From: Clostridiales bacterium
GTDB lineage: Bacteria; Bacillota; Limnochordia; Darwinibacteriales; B1SED10-159
Length of the DNA stretch: 32,393 bases
NCBI GenBank assembly: GCA_003551965.1
Contig: PUOC01000193.1
Span: 1 to 32,393 of the forward strand
Direction of reading: 5' to 3'
Position numbers and translations under genes: made by a program. The notes under the pieces are model-generated. The model was not told the DNA's origin. It saw nothing but the letters and a program-made list of their open reading frames with translations, and did no database searches. Below are positions 1 through 7,955 of this stretch, one piece after another. Every line of letters begins with the position of its first letter. Positions within the stretch are counted from its first letter, which is position 1.

Positions 1-1
1 C

Positions 2-979
2 AACTCGATGATTGCCAGTCTCTTATACGAAGCGACGCCCGACGAAGTAAAACTGCTGATGATCGATCCGAAACGGGTCGAGCTGGCCATTTATGATGGC
101 ATTCCGCATCTGCTTTCCCCGGTGGTTACGGATCCCAAAAAAGCGGCTTCGGCTCTGCGGTGGGCGGTTGCTGAGATGGAACGGCGGTATAAAGTGTTTG
201 AACGGACTGGTGTGCGCAACATTGACATGTATCAGGAATGGGTATCGTCACAACCCAAACCACCAGCCAATGGCGACAACGGCGATGAATCAGACGAGCA
301 AAGTGACCAACCAGAACATCTGCCGTATATTGTGATTATTATCGATGAATTGGCCGATCTGATGATGGTGGCCGCCGCTGAAGTGGAAGACGCGGTCTGC
401 CGTCTAGCCCAGATGGCCAGGGCAGCTGGCATGTATCTGATCATTGCTACGCAGCGCCCTTCGGTGGATGTAATTACGGGTTTGATCAAGGCAAACGTCC
501 CCTCAAGGATTGCCTTTGCTGTCTCAAGCCAAGTGGATTCGAGAACGATCTTGGACATGGGCGGAGCAGACCGGCTGATTGGCAAAGGGGATATGCTCTA
601 CTTTCCCATCGGAGCTTCCAAACCCACCCGGGCGCAGGGCGCGTGGATCTCGGACAAAGAGATCGAAGCGCTCGTGAAATTTTGGAAACAGCAGGGGGAG
701 CCTGAGTATCAGGAGGATCTTGAGAAACCTGAGGTGTTCTCCAACAGCGGGCCGTCCGAAAAGGAAGACGAGCTTCTGAAAGATGCTGTACAGCTGGTGG
801 TGGATACCGGCCAGGCGTCCATATCCATGCTGCAGCGGCGTTTGCGAATCGGTTACGGCCGGGCCGCACGGCTGATTGATATGATGGAGCTGCGAGGGGT
901 TGTGGGTACGTATCAGGGAAGCAAACCCAGGGAAGTTCTTATAGATTCTTCGGATTTGGAGGGAACGCGCGATGAGTGA
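2..979 (+). CDS. ftsK: DNA translocase FtsK/SpoIIIE family, C-terminal part (5' end outside window)
   Basis: This is the C-terminal ~325 residues of a hexameric DNA-pumping ATPase that moves chromosome ends through the division or sporulation septum. The frame is open to the left edge and the first readable residues (NSMIASLLY) lie just after where Walker A should be, so the start and Walker A are outside the window. Visible are the motif [20 protein letters not shown], the Walker B stretch [12 protein letters not shown] near residue 113, the segment [20 protein letters not shown]-like (here [20 protein letters not shown]), and a C-terminal winged-helix gamma domain that reads orienting sequences on DNA. 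An Asp/Glu-rich linker (around residues 84-103) interrupts the motor core. The C-terminus alone cannot separate FtsK, SpoIIIE and SftA. The stop overlaps the start of the next gene by 8 bases, which suggests co-translation. Confidence 0.95.
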   Translation, partial: NSMIASLLYEATPDEVKLLMIDPKRVELAIYDGIPHLLSPVVTDPKKAASALRWAVAEMERRYKVFERTGVRNIDMYQEWVSSQPKPPANGDNGDESDEQSDQPEHLPYIVIIIDELADLMMVAAAEVEDAVCRLAQMARAAGMYLIIATQRPSVDVITGLIKANVPSRIAFAVSSQVDSRTILDMGGADRLIGKGDMLYFPIGASKPTRAQGAWISDKEIEALVKFWKQQGEPEYQEDLEKPEVFSNSGPSEKEDELLKDAVQLVVDTGQASISMLQRRLRIGYGRAARLIDMMELRGVVGTYQGSKPREVLIDSSDLEGTRDE

Positions 980-1385
980 TCCGCAGGAACTGGGTGCAGT
1001 ATTCTATCGAGCACGCATGAGGCAGAATATATCCCTAGAGGACCTGGAACAACAGACAAAGATACGACGGCGCTTTCTTTTGGCCATCGAAGAGGGCCGT
1101 TTTGAAGAGGTTCCGGCAGAAGTCTATCTGAAGGGGTTTCTGCGCAGTTACGCGCGGGCAGTCCGCCTAGACCCAGAGGAAGTTGTTAGCCAGTACTATC
1201 ATCTCAACAGTTCGGAACCAGATGAGGCGGAGGCTGCGCCATCGGAGGAAGTTCAAAGACATTCTGTCCGCCGCCGCAAGGCCAAACAGAGAAAGAGGCA
1301 GCGTATTGCGTTTGCAGTCATTGTACTATTGGCGTTGGCGGCCGGTGCTGCCTATTATTTCTGGAATTCCGTAGAGCTTCTATAG
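972..1385 (+). CDS. RodZ-like HTH membrane protein, short form
   Basis: This 137-residue protein has an N-terminal Cro-like helix-turn-helix (about residues 8-70, with [20 protein letters not shown] and [20 protein letters not shown], typical of the HTH_25/RodZ family). A charged, Arg/Lys-rich linker follows (about 95-111), then one transmembrane helix (112-131). RodZ couples MreB filaments to cell-wall synthesis through this cytoplasmic HTH. Only about six residues follow the membrane helix, so the outer C-terminal domain of full-length RodZ is missing. The start overlaps the end of ftsK. A RodZ-like gene (ymfM) lies downstream of spoIIIE and before pgsA in Bacillus, which supports the call. 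It could also be a one-helix membrane-tethered regulator. Confidence 0.8.
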   Translation: MSDPQELGAVFYRARMRQNISLEDLEQQTKIRRRFLLAIEEGRFEEVPAEVYLKGFLRSYARAVRLDPEEVVSQYYHLNSSEPDEAEAAPSEEVQRHSVRRRKAKQRKRQRIAFAVIVLLALAAGAAYYFWNSVELL

Positions 1386-1395
1386 GAGGTCACTT

Positions 1396-2274
1396 GTGAG
1401 CAAACAGGACTATCTGGTAAGGGCTACAGCCGCCGAAGGCGCAGTGCGCGCGTTCGCGGTTCGTTCGGCCGAACTGACCGACGAAGCCCAGCGCCGACAC
1501 CAGCTCTATCCCATCGCGTCGGCGGCGTTGGGCCGGACTATGGTTGTAGCACTCTGCATGGGCTCGATGTTAAAGGGAAAAGAACACATTACAATTCAGA
1601 TACACTCAGAAGGGCTGCTGCGGGGGTTGGTCGTCAGTGCCGATTCTGCCGGTAATGTTCGCGGTTATGTGAGAAACCCGAAAGTGCATCTGCCACTGAA
1701 CTCCAAAGGAAAGCTGGCTGTCGGAGAAGCGCTCCGGCCGGGAACGCTGCACGTCATTCGCGATATGGGGCTGCGGGAACCGTACCAGGGCTCCGTCGAG
1801 CTGCAAACAGGGGAGATAGGAGATGATTTTGCTTATTACTTTTCCCTATCGGAACAGACACCTTCTGTGGTCAGTGTGGGTGCATTAATCAACCCCAATG
1901 GCAGTGTGCGCACGTGCGGCGGGTACATCATTCAACTGCTTCCCACTGCTGATAACGGCGTTGCTGATCGTCTCGAGGAACGGCTTCCGCACATTCCTGC
2001 GGTTACAACCATGCTCGACAGCGGAAAAACCCCGGAGACTGTCCTTCACCAGGTATTAGGCGATTTCAACGTAGAGATTTGGGAACAGCGGGAGGTACAG
2101 TACTTCTGTCCCTGTTCTTTGGACCGTTTTCGCCAAGGTCTTATAACCCTTGGCCGGGATGAACTGAAGTCATTAGCTGAAGAGCAGGAAACGTTAGAGC
2201 TTGTGTGTCATTTTTGTCAGGAGAAGTATTATGTGTCGAGAGATGAAGTGCTGCGCCTCTTGGACGACATGTAA
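1396..2274 (+). CDS. hslO: Hsp33 redox-regulated holdase chaperone
   Basis: Hsp33 is a cytosolic holdase that binds unfolding proteins under oxidative stress. Its zinc-binding cysteines are released and oxidised, which switches it on. The protein is 292 residues, the usual family length. The N-terminal chaperone domain carries RGYVRNPKVHLPLN and the glycine-rich VGALINPNGSVRTCGGYIIQ. The C-terminal redox switch is complete: a CxC at residues 238/240 (FCPCS) and a CxxC at 271/274 (CHFC). The start is GTG at 1396, with a near-perfect ribosome site AGGAGGT at 1384-1390. It follows the RodZ-like gene by 10 bases and is directly followed by the UPF0182 gene, so it probably belongs to one transcript with them. 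Confidence 0.97.
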   Translation: MSKQDYLVRATAAEGAVRAFAVRSAELTDEAQRRHQLYPIASAALGRTMVVALCMGSMLKGKEHITIQIHSEGLLRGLVVSADSAGNVRGYVRNPKVHLPLNSKGKLAVGEALRPGTLHVIRDMGLREPYQGSVELQTGEIGDDFAYYFSLSEQTPSVVSVGALINPNGSVRTCGGYIIQLLPTADNGVADRLEERLPHIPAVTTMLDSGKTPETVLHQVLGDFNVEIWEQREVQYFCPCSLDRFRQGLITLGRDELKSLAEEQETLELVCHFCQEKYYVSRDEVLRLLDDM

Positions 2275-5052
2275 GTGGCGCCCCGTGATGGATGGGAGTG
2301 GTTGGCAGTGATCTGGAAACGTGTATTGGCGATAGTGGCCGCTGTCGTAGCGGTCTTGATTGTGCTGGTTGCTTCGGGGAGCCACTTCTTTACTGATTGG
2401 CTGTGGTTTTCAAGCCTCGATCTGCAGCAGGTGTTCTGGCGGTCTCTCCTATGGGAGCGAGCTGTGCCCGCAGTGGTTTGGGTAGCCTTCAGCGTATTTT
2501 TCTTTGTCAACCTAACCATGACGAAGAGATCTCTTCTGCAGTTGCTCTGGAGGATCCCGCAGACGGCACAGGTGATAAGGCCTGGGTACATCACAGGTCT
2601 GTTTGCGGCAGCCAGCGTCCTTTTAGGCTTCTTCTTTGCTGCCGGAAGCAGTCTCTTTGCCATGGATGTGGCGAAGTTCTTCCATGGGGCTTCGTTCGGC
2701 TTGGAGGATCCATTGTTTGGCCGGGATGTCAGCTTCTACATGTTTGACCTGCCCTTTTTCCGGTTTCTGATTGGTCTTCTTTCGGGATTCATCGTGCCTG
2801 CCTTCTTGGCCTGTGCTACCATATACGGGGCATCGGGATCGATTCGATTTCAGGGCTTGTCTCTGAAGGCGCCGACCAACGTGGTACGGCATCTTTCCAT
2901 TCTTGCAGCGGGTTTTGTGTTTCTGCAGGCCCTCGGCCATCTTCTCAGTGTTTACGATCTCATGTACTCGGCTTCCGGCGCGGTATATGGACCGGGTTTC
3001 ACTGACGTGCATGTCCGGGTGTGGGTCTACCGAGTGCTAGCAGCCATCGCCGGCGCAGCCGGTCTTGTGCTGCTCTTTGGCGGTCGGCGCCGTGTGCAGG
3101 CTTTTGCCGGTGTTGCGGTGGTGTGGTTGGTTGTCAGTGTCATTTTCGGTGGTATTGTACCGGGTTTGGTACAGGCCTGGATTGTTGATCCTAACGAATA
3201 TAACCGAGAAGAGCCGTATCTTGAGCATCATATTCAAATGACCCGCAGGGCGTACGACTTGGATGACATTCGCCACGTGCCGTTTGACGGCAGTGGTGAA
3301 CTCAGTTGGGAAGTGCTGCAGGATAATTGGGCGACTGTGGAAAACGTGCGGCTGTGGGATCCGCGGCCTTTGATTACCACGTACAGTCAGCTGCAGGAGA
3401 TGCGTCTCTACTACCGGTTTTTCGACGCCGACATCGGACGGTATCATGTCAATGGACAATATCGTCAGGTGCTTTTGTCCCCTCGAGAACTGGATATTTC
3501 GCAGCTGCAAAATCGGACGTGGATCAATGAACACCTGCAGTATACCCATGGCTATGGTGCGGTCATGAGTCCCGTGAACGAAGCTTCTGCCCAGGGGCTG
3601 CCGAATTTCTGGATCTCCGATATCCCGCCGCGCAGTACAGTCGATATTGAACTAGACCAGCCGCGGATCTATTTCGGTGAACGGACAAACCAGTACGTCA
3701 TCGTAAACACCCGCGCCGATGAGTTTGACTATCCCATGGGTGACCGCAACGCGTTTTACCGATATACGGGCGCCGATGGGGTTGAGATATCCACTCCGCT
3801 CCACCGCGCGGCGTTTGCGCTGCGGTTTGGAACGTCTCGGATTCTGCTCTCAACGGAGATTACCCGGGAGAGCCGCGTTCTTTTTAACCGCAATATCCGG
3901 CAGCGGGCCCATGCCATTGCACCGTTTTTGAGATACGACAATGATCCCTATGCGGTCATCCACGACGGACGATTGGTTTGGATCTTGGATGCCTACACCA
4001 GTTCCGATCGGTATCCTTACAGCCGCCCGCGGCGGGGCTGGGGAAATTATGCCCGCAATTCCGTTAAGGTCGTGATTGATGCCTATGACGGGACCACCAG
4101 CTTCTATCAGGTAGAAGACGATCCATTGCTGGAAACCTATGCCTCGATTTTCCCGGACTTGTTTGAGCCGATAGAAAATATGGATCCGGATCTGCAGAGG
4201 CATATCCGCTATCCCGAGGACTTTTTGGCCCTGCAGGCGGAGATGTACGGCGTGTATCATATGGAAAATACACGGCTGTTTTATAATCAGGAAGACGTAT
4301 GGACATTTGCCAACGAAGTATACGCAGGCCGTGAGCAGCCGGTAGTTCCATATTATGTCATGATGCAGCTTCCTGACCAAGAAGTACAGCAGCAGGAAAT
4401 GGTCTTAATGGTACCCTTCACTCCTATCCGGCGCAGCAACATGGTGTCTTGGATGGCCGCCCGCAATGATGCTCCCCATTACGGTGAAGTGGTCGTATAC
4501 GATTTCCCTAAGGATACGTTGACCCTAGGCCCGGCGCAGATAGAAGCCCGCATTGACCAAGATGGTGAAATTTCGCAACTGCTTTCGCTATGGGGCCAGC
4601 GGGGCTCGCAGGTGATTCGCGGCAACTTACTGGTGCTGCCCATCGCAGATAGCCTGCTCTATGTAGAACCCCTGTATCTCCAGTCGGAGCAGAGTGGAAT
4701 GCCGCAGCTGCAGCGGGTGATTGCAGCCCATGGCGATGATCTAGTGATGGAAAGTACTCTGGAAAGGGCACTGGTGGAGTTGTTCGGCGAAATGCCCCCG
4801 GAGGAGCTGGCAGAGCAGATTCCCGAAGATGTGCTGCGGCCCCGGGAGCCAGATCCGGTGGAGGATCCGGGTCTGATTGAGGACCCGATGCTTGTGGAGG
4901 ACGAATTGCCCCTGGATGCGGAGATCCCGTCTCGAGCGGCGTCGGCATACCAGCGGGCTGCCGATGCTCTGCAACAGGGTGATTTTGCTGCCTTTGGTGA
5001 AGCGTGGAATGAATTGGATGAGCTGCTGCAGGAGTGGCAGGGCAGAGAATGA
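2275..5052 (+). CDS. UPF0182 family large membrane protein (COG1615)
   Basis: This 925-residue protein matches the UPF0182 family, whose function is not established. Seven hydrophobic helices lie in the first 300 residues (about 14-35, 63-83, 104-130, 162-186, 203-227, 247-270, 274-302). A long hydrophilic domain follows and probably lies outside the membrane. It has family-typical stretches such as WIVDPNEYNREEPYLEHHI, NRTWINEHLQYTHGYG and FTPIRRSNMVSWMAARND. The C-terminal ~65 residues are acidic and proline-rich, then helical and likely coiled. GTG at 2275 directly abuts the hslO stop. GTG at 2308 (VIWKRVLAIV) has a better ribosome site, GGGAG at 2294-2298, and would put the first helix at the N-terminus, so it is a real alternative start. 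The murC gene follows after a hairpin. Confidence 0.93.
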   Translation: MAPRDGWEWLAVIWKRVLAIVAAVVAVLIVLVASGSHFFTDWLWFSSLDLQQVFWRSLLWERAVPAVVWVAFSVFFFVNLTMTKRSLLQLLWRIPQTAQVIRPGYITGLFAAASVLLGFFFAAGSSLFAMDVAKFFHGASFGLEDPLFGRDVSFYMFDLPFFRFLIGLLSGFIVPAFLACATIYGASGSIRFQGLSLKAPTNVVRHLSILAAGFVFLQALGHLLSVYDLMYSASGAVYGPGFTDVHVRVWVYRVLAAIAGAAGLVLLFGGRRRVQAFAGVAVVWLVVSVIFGGIVPGLVQAWIVDPNEYNREEPYLEHHIQMTRRAYDLDDIRHVPFDGSGELSWEVLQDNWATVENVRLWDPRPLITTYSQLQEMRLYYRFFDADIGRYHVNGQYRQVLLSPRELDISQLQNRTWINEHLQYTHGYGAVMSPVNEASAQGLPNFWISDIPPRSTVDIELDQPRIYFGERTNQYVIVNTRADEFDYPMGDRNAFYRYTGADGVEISTPLHRAAFALRFGTSRILLSTEITRESRVLFNRNIRQRAHAIAPFLRYDNDPYAVIHDGRLVWILDAYTSSDRYPYSRPRRGWGNYARNSVKVVIDAYDGTTSFYQVEDDPLLETYASIFPDLFEPIENMDPDLQRHIRYPEDFLALQAEMYGVYHMENTRLFYNQEDVWTFANEVYAGREQPVVPYYVMMQLPDQEVQQQEMVLMVPFTPIRRSNMVSWMAARNDAPHYGEVVVYDFPKDTLTLGPAQIEARIDQDGEISQLLSLWGQRGSQVIRGNLLVLPIADSLLYVEPLYLQSEQSGMPQLQRVIAAHGDDLVMESTLERALVELFGEMPPEELAEQIPEDVLRPREPDPVEDPGLIEDPMLVEDELPLDAEIPSRAASAYQRAADALQQGDFAAFGEAWNELDELLQEWQGRE

Positions 5053-5058
5053 CAAATG

Positions 5059-5085
5059 CACGCAGGCTGGCGGACAGCCTGCGTG
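5059..5085 (+). other. 11-bp perfect hairpin between UPF0182 gene and murC
   Basis: CACGCAGGCTG at 5059-5069 is repeated in inverse at 5075-5085 with a 5-base loop. It starts 7 bases after the UPF0182 stop codon. No T-run follows (TGTCACGTCC comes next), so it is not a classic intrinsic terminator. It could protect the 3' end of the upstream message or be a weak or Rho-assisted terminator. Confidence 0.6.
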
Positions 5086-5134
5086 TGTCACGTCCGAACC
5101 TCTAACTAGTATGGCCTAACGGGGAGTGACGATC

Positions 5135-6526
5135 GTGGAGCGTATACATTTTATCGGCATTGGCGGCACGGGCATGGGTCCCCTGGCTAAAGTATTTGTT
5201 GAAAAAGGCTTCCAGGTCAGCGGATCCGACCTGCAGAATTCTGAAACCACTGAACTGCTGCGTTCTTTAGGTGCCACAATACATTACGGACACCGACCCG
5301 AAAACATCAACGGCTGTGACAGCGTGGTATATTCGTCGGCTATACCGGAGGACAACCCTGAAATGCTGGCGGCCAAGGCGCAGTGTTTGAACATATACCA
5401 TCGTTCTGAGGTTTGGGCGGATGTGATGAACTCTGCCAGGGGTGTGGCCGTAGGCGGAGCACACGGGAAAACAACGGTGACTTCCATGATTTCGTGGATT
5501 CTCGAGGAAAACGCCTGGGATCCTACGGTGTTGATCGGCGCGCGCTTTGCACCGTTTGGTCCGGGGGCGAAGTTCGGGAAAGGTCAAGTGGTTGTGGCTG
5601 AAGCGGACGAGAGCGACCGTTCTTTCCTGCGGTACAGGCCCGAGGTGTCAGTTGTTACCAGTATTGAAGCGGACCATCTTGAGAACTACAACGGTGCCTT
5701 TTCCGAGCTGGTCCAGGGATATCGAAGCTTTCTGGGCAATGTGGGGGGTCAAGGGCTCGCTGTGCTCGGCTTTGACGATCCCGTGGCGCGGCGCTTAGCC
5801 AGGGAACTGGCTGGCAACTGGCAGGGGTATGGTTTTGACCCCGGTGCGTATTGGCGCGGAGAAATCGTATCACTGCGTGAAGGGACGGTCAAGTTTAACG
5901 TCTATAAGGAGGGCCGGGCCTTCGGCAGCTTTTCATTGCAGGTGCCTGGCCGGCACAATGTCAGCAACGCCTTGGCTGCTGCAGCCGTCTGCCATCATTT
6001 TGGCCTGACCCCTGAGCAAATACGGAAACCGCTGGCATCATTCTGCGGTGCCCAAAGGCGCTTCCAAATCCTTGGGGAGAGCGGCGATGTTCTCGTTGTT
6101 GATGATTATGCCCACCATCCCACGGAGATCGCCGCTACACTGAAGGCAGCATCGGAAGGCTGGAAACGTCGAATTGTGGCCGTATTTCAGCCGCAGCGAT
6201 ATTCGCGTACCCAGTTGTTGTTTGACGAATTTGTGGACTGTTTCTCCCAGGCAGATTTGGTGTTCTTGACGGATATCTACTCACCGCCGCCGGAGAGGCC
6301 GATTGAGGGAATCAGTTCGGCGATTATGGCAGAGCGAATGCAGCATGCAGGAACGGCCGTGCATTGGATCGGTGAACAGTCCAATGTGGTTGCACAGCTT
6401 ATGCCGCATCTGCAGCCCGGTGATCTTGTGATCACCATGGGCGCTGGGCCCATTTGGAAAAGCGCCCATGAGCTGTTGGCCCAATTGCACGCCAGACGAG
6501 CACCGTCGGCCGGCGCGCCGGAGTGA
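5135..6526 (+). CDS. murC: UDP-N-acetylmuramate--L-alanine ligase
   Basis: MurC adds L-alanine to UDP-MurNAc with ATP, the first peptide-forming step of peptidoglycan synthesis in the cytosol. The N-terminal Rossmann motif is IHFIGIGGTGMGPLA, the ATP loop GGAHGKTTVTSM, the central ligase motifs EADESDRSFL and TSIEADHLENY, and the C-terminal domain has DDYAHHPTEI and VFQPQRYSRT. The length is normal (463 residues from this start). GTG at 5126 also opens the frame, but the ribosome site GGGGAG (5121-5126) overlaps it, while GTG at 5135 sits 8 bases downstream of that site, so 5135 is preferred. The late loop reads TMGAGPIW, with proline where many homologues have aspartate. Mpl, the related recycling ligase, is less likely because DDYAHHPTEI and QPQRYSRT are MurC-like. 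Confidence 0.93.
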   Translation: MERIHFIGIGGTGMGPLAKVFVEKGFQVSGSDLQNSETTELLRSLGATIHYGHRPENINGCDSVVYSSAIPEDNPEMLAAKAQCLNIYHRSEVWADVMNSARGVAVGGAHGKTTVTSMISWILEENAWDPTVLIGARFAPFGPGAKFGKGQVVVAEADESDRSFLRYRPEVSVVTSIEADHLENYNGAFSELVQGYRSFLGNVGGQGLAVLGFDDPVARRLARELAGNWQGYGFDPGAYWRGEIVSLREGTVKFNVYKEGRAFGSFSLQVPGRHNVSNALAAAAVCHHFGLTPEQIRKPLASFCGAQRRFQILGESGDVLVVDDYAHHPTEIAATLKAASEGWKRRIVAVFQPQRYSRTQLLFDEFVDCFSQADLVFLTDIYSPPPERPIEGISSAIMAERMQHAGTAVHWIGEQSNVVAQLMPHLQPGDLVITMGAGPIWKSAHELLAQLHARRAPSAGAPE

Positions 6527-6636
6527 AGCAGTCTTTCTGTCTTCCGCAAGCGGAAGCCATGTTCCGGCTGTTTTCCTGGCAGGAATTCTTTGACCGGTGC
6601 AGAAGGATAGTTGCGTAGTTCTCTCAGTATGCGACG

Positions 6637-6671
6637 CATGGCATGACGGCGCTGAGCGCCGTCATGCCATG
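6637..6671. repeat. 35-bp palindrome, 17-bp perfect arms
   Basis: CATGGCATGACGGCGCT (6637-6653) and its exact inverse (6655-6671) flank a single G. In RNA this gives a very stable hairpin. As DNA it could be a dimer-protein operator. No T-run follows on either strand. Confidence 0.8.
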
Positions 6672-6786
6672 TCTGGTGCGCAGTGGGAAGCTCTGGAGGC
6701 GGGTCTAGAATGGCTGTAAAGGGGGGTGAAGAACAAGCAGCGGCAGAATGGTCAAGAAGGAACGGATGCCCACAGGAACGTGTGTT

Positions 6787-6821
6787 CCCGCCAAGGCCTT
6801 TCGGCTGCGGGTTTTCTGTTT
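6787..6821 (+). terminator. Putative intrinsic terminator upstream of oppB
   Basis: CCCGC (6787-6791) pairs with GCGGG (6807-6811). An inner GGCC/GGCT stem (one wobble) closes a TTTC loop, with a 3-base bulge. TTTTCTGTTT follows directly. It may end read-through from murC or act as an attenuator, because the GGAAC/GTTCC hairpin just upstream (6775-6788) shares bases with its 5' arm. Confidence 0.5.
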
Positions 6822-6969
6822 CCGTCACAGGGATTGGTTTACTGTGACAAGAGCGTAAGCCTCCTGTCAGCAGTCGATTGTCTGTTGAATAAGGGACTGC
6901 TGCTGGTATCAAAGGATCGGGCCATGCCGCGGGCCGGTGAAAGAAAAGTTGTAAAGGAGGAAAGGCTGG

Positions 6970-7938
6970 ATGTATCAGTATATCATCCGACGGTTCCTGT
7001 ACATGATCCCTATGTTGATCGGTATTACATCCCTGAGCTTTTTTATCATGCAGTTAGCACCAGGAGACTTTCTGACAGCGATGCAGATGAGTCCCGATTT
7101 TCCACCGGAGATGCTTGCCCAAATGCGGGCGCAGTATGGGCTGGATCAGCCGGTGTATGTGCAATACTTCCAATGGATTTTCCGTGTATTTCAGGGCGAT
7201 TTAGGTTATTCCTTTATGTGGCATGCGCCGGTGACGTGGGTCCTCCACCAGCGGATTTGGAACACCTTGCTGCTGGCGGTGGCGGCCATGGTCGTGGCTT
7301 GGTTGGTAGCCATTCCTATTGGCATTCATTCTGCTACCCACCAATATTCTTGGAGCGACAAGCTATTGACATTTTTCGCCTTTATTGGAATTTCTATTCC
7401 CAATTGGTTTTTTGGTCTGTTAATGCTGTACTTTGTCGTGTCAAGGGGCTGGAATCTCCCCATCGGAGGAATGATGAGCACCGACTTCCAAGATCTGTCT
7501 CTAATTGGCAAAGCATACGACCTCGGCCGGCATATGCTGATCCCTGTATTGGTTCTCAGTACTGGGATCATGGCCGGGCTGATGCGCTACATGCGGTCCA
7601 ACCTGCTGGATGTGTTGAAACAGGACTATGTAACCACAGCAAGATCGAAGGGGCTTCGCGCTAGAGTTGTCATCAATAAGCACGCCGTTCGCAATGCCAT
7701 AAACCCCCTCATTACCTTGTTCGGGTTTCAACTGGGGACGGTTTTCTCGGGGGCGGCGTTGACTGAGATTGTATTGAATTGGCCGGGCATCGGCAGCCTT
7801 ATGCTCACTGCCGTGCAGGGGCTGGACTACTATTTGGTCATGGGCAACCTGATTGTCGGCGGGGTCATGTTAATTCTGGGGAATTTAATGGCGGACCTGT
7901 TGCTGGCATGGAGTGATCCGCGGATACGGTTTGATTGA
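6970..7938 (+). CDS. Peptide-type ABC transporter permease (OppB/DppB family)
   Basis: This is an inner-membrane permease half of a peptide/nickel/oligosaccharide ABC importer (BPD_transp_1 family). It has 322 residues with about six membrane helices. The N-terminal YIIRRFLYMIPMLIGITSL and APGDF motifs are typical of OppB, as is YGLDQPVYVQYFQW. The cytoplasmic coupling loop that docks the ATPase is VTTARSKGLRARVVINKHAV (about 217-236), and the end is LLLAWSDPRIRF. The ATG at 6970 follows AAAGGAGG by 9 bases. The oppC-type permease follows immediately. No ATPase gene is linked, so the partner must be encoded elsewhere. The substrate cannot be read from sequence; OppB-family members carry peptides, nickel or oligosaccharides. 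Confidence 0.95.
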   Translation: MYQYIIRRFLYMIPMLIGITSLSFFIMQLAPGDFLTAMQMSPDFPPEMLAQMRAQYGLDQPVYVQYFQWIFRVFQGDLGYSFMWHAPVTWVLHQRIWNTLLLAVAAMVVAWLVAIPIGIHSATHQYSWSDKLLTFFAFIGISIPNWFFGLLMLYFVVSRGWNLPIGGMMSTDFQDLSLIGKAYDLGRHMLIPVLVLSTGIMAGLMRYMRSNLLDVLKQDYVTTARSKGLRARVVINKHAVRNAINPLITLFGFQLGTVFSGAALTEIVLNWPGIGSLMLTAVQGLDYYLVMGNLIVGGVMLILGNLMADLLLAWSDPRIRFD

Positions 7939-7955
7939 GGAGGGGTGAGCAGCTA

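Larger units (their letters stand above)
6527..6969 (+). other. 443-bp non-coding region, rich in inverted repeats
   Basis: The region between murC and oppB has no convincing gene. It holds several inverted repeats. A small CTTCCGC/GCGGAAG hairpin lies at 6541-6556 and a 35-bp near-perfect palindrome at 6637-6671. A GGAAC/GTTCC hairpin at 6775-6788 overlaps a terminator-like structure at 6787-6821. GTCACAG/CTGTGAC occurs at 6824-6830/6842-6848, and CAGCAGTC/GACTGCTG at 6868-6875/6895-6902. The right half looks like a structured 5' leader of the oppB operon. I could not match it to a known riboswitch or T-box; the T-box GGTGG(N)ACC core is absent. A clear sigma-A promoter was not found. The oppB ribosome site AAAGGAGG is at 6953-6960. 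Confidence 0.6.

Noticed and set aside
5135-6526. Mpl instead of MurC, because of GTGMGPLA near the N-terminus
   Set aside because: The C-terminal motifs DDYAHHPTEI and QPQRYSRT and the overall length fit MurC better.
6821-6870. Possible GEMM (cyclic di-GMP) riboswitch, because of CACAGG and GCGTAAGCCTCC
   Set aside because: The conserved core GCAAACC and the tetraloop receptor layout are missing; the similarity is only partial.
6277-6912. 211-codon minus-strand open frame across the murC end and spacer
   Set aside because: No similarity to a known protein by eye; it is antisense to murC and runs through palindromic spacer sequence.
6726-7664. 312-codon plus-strand open frame starting before oppB
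   Set aside because: Most of it lies in another frame of the clearly coding oppB gene. The part before 6970 covers hairpins and encodes nothing recognisable.
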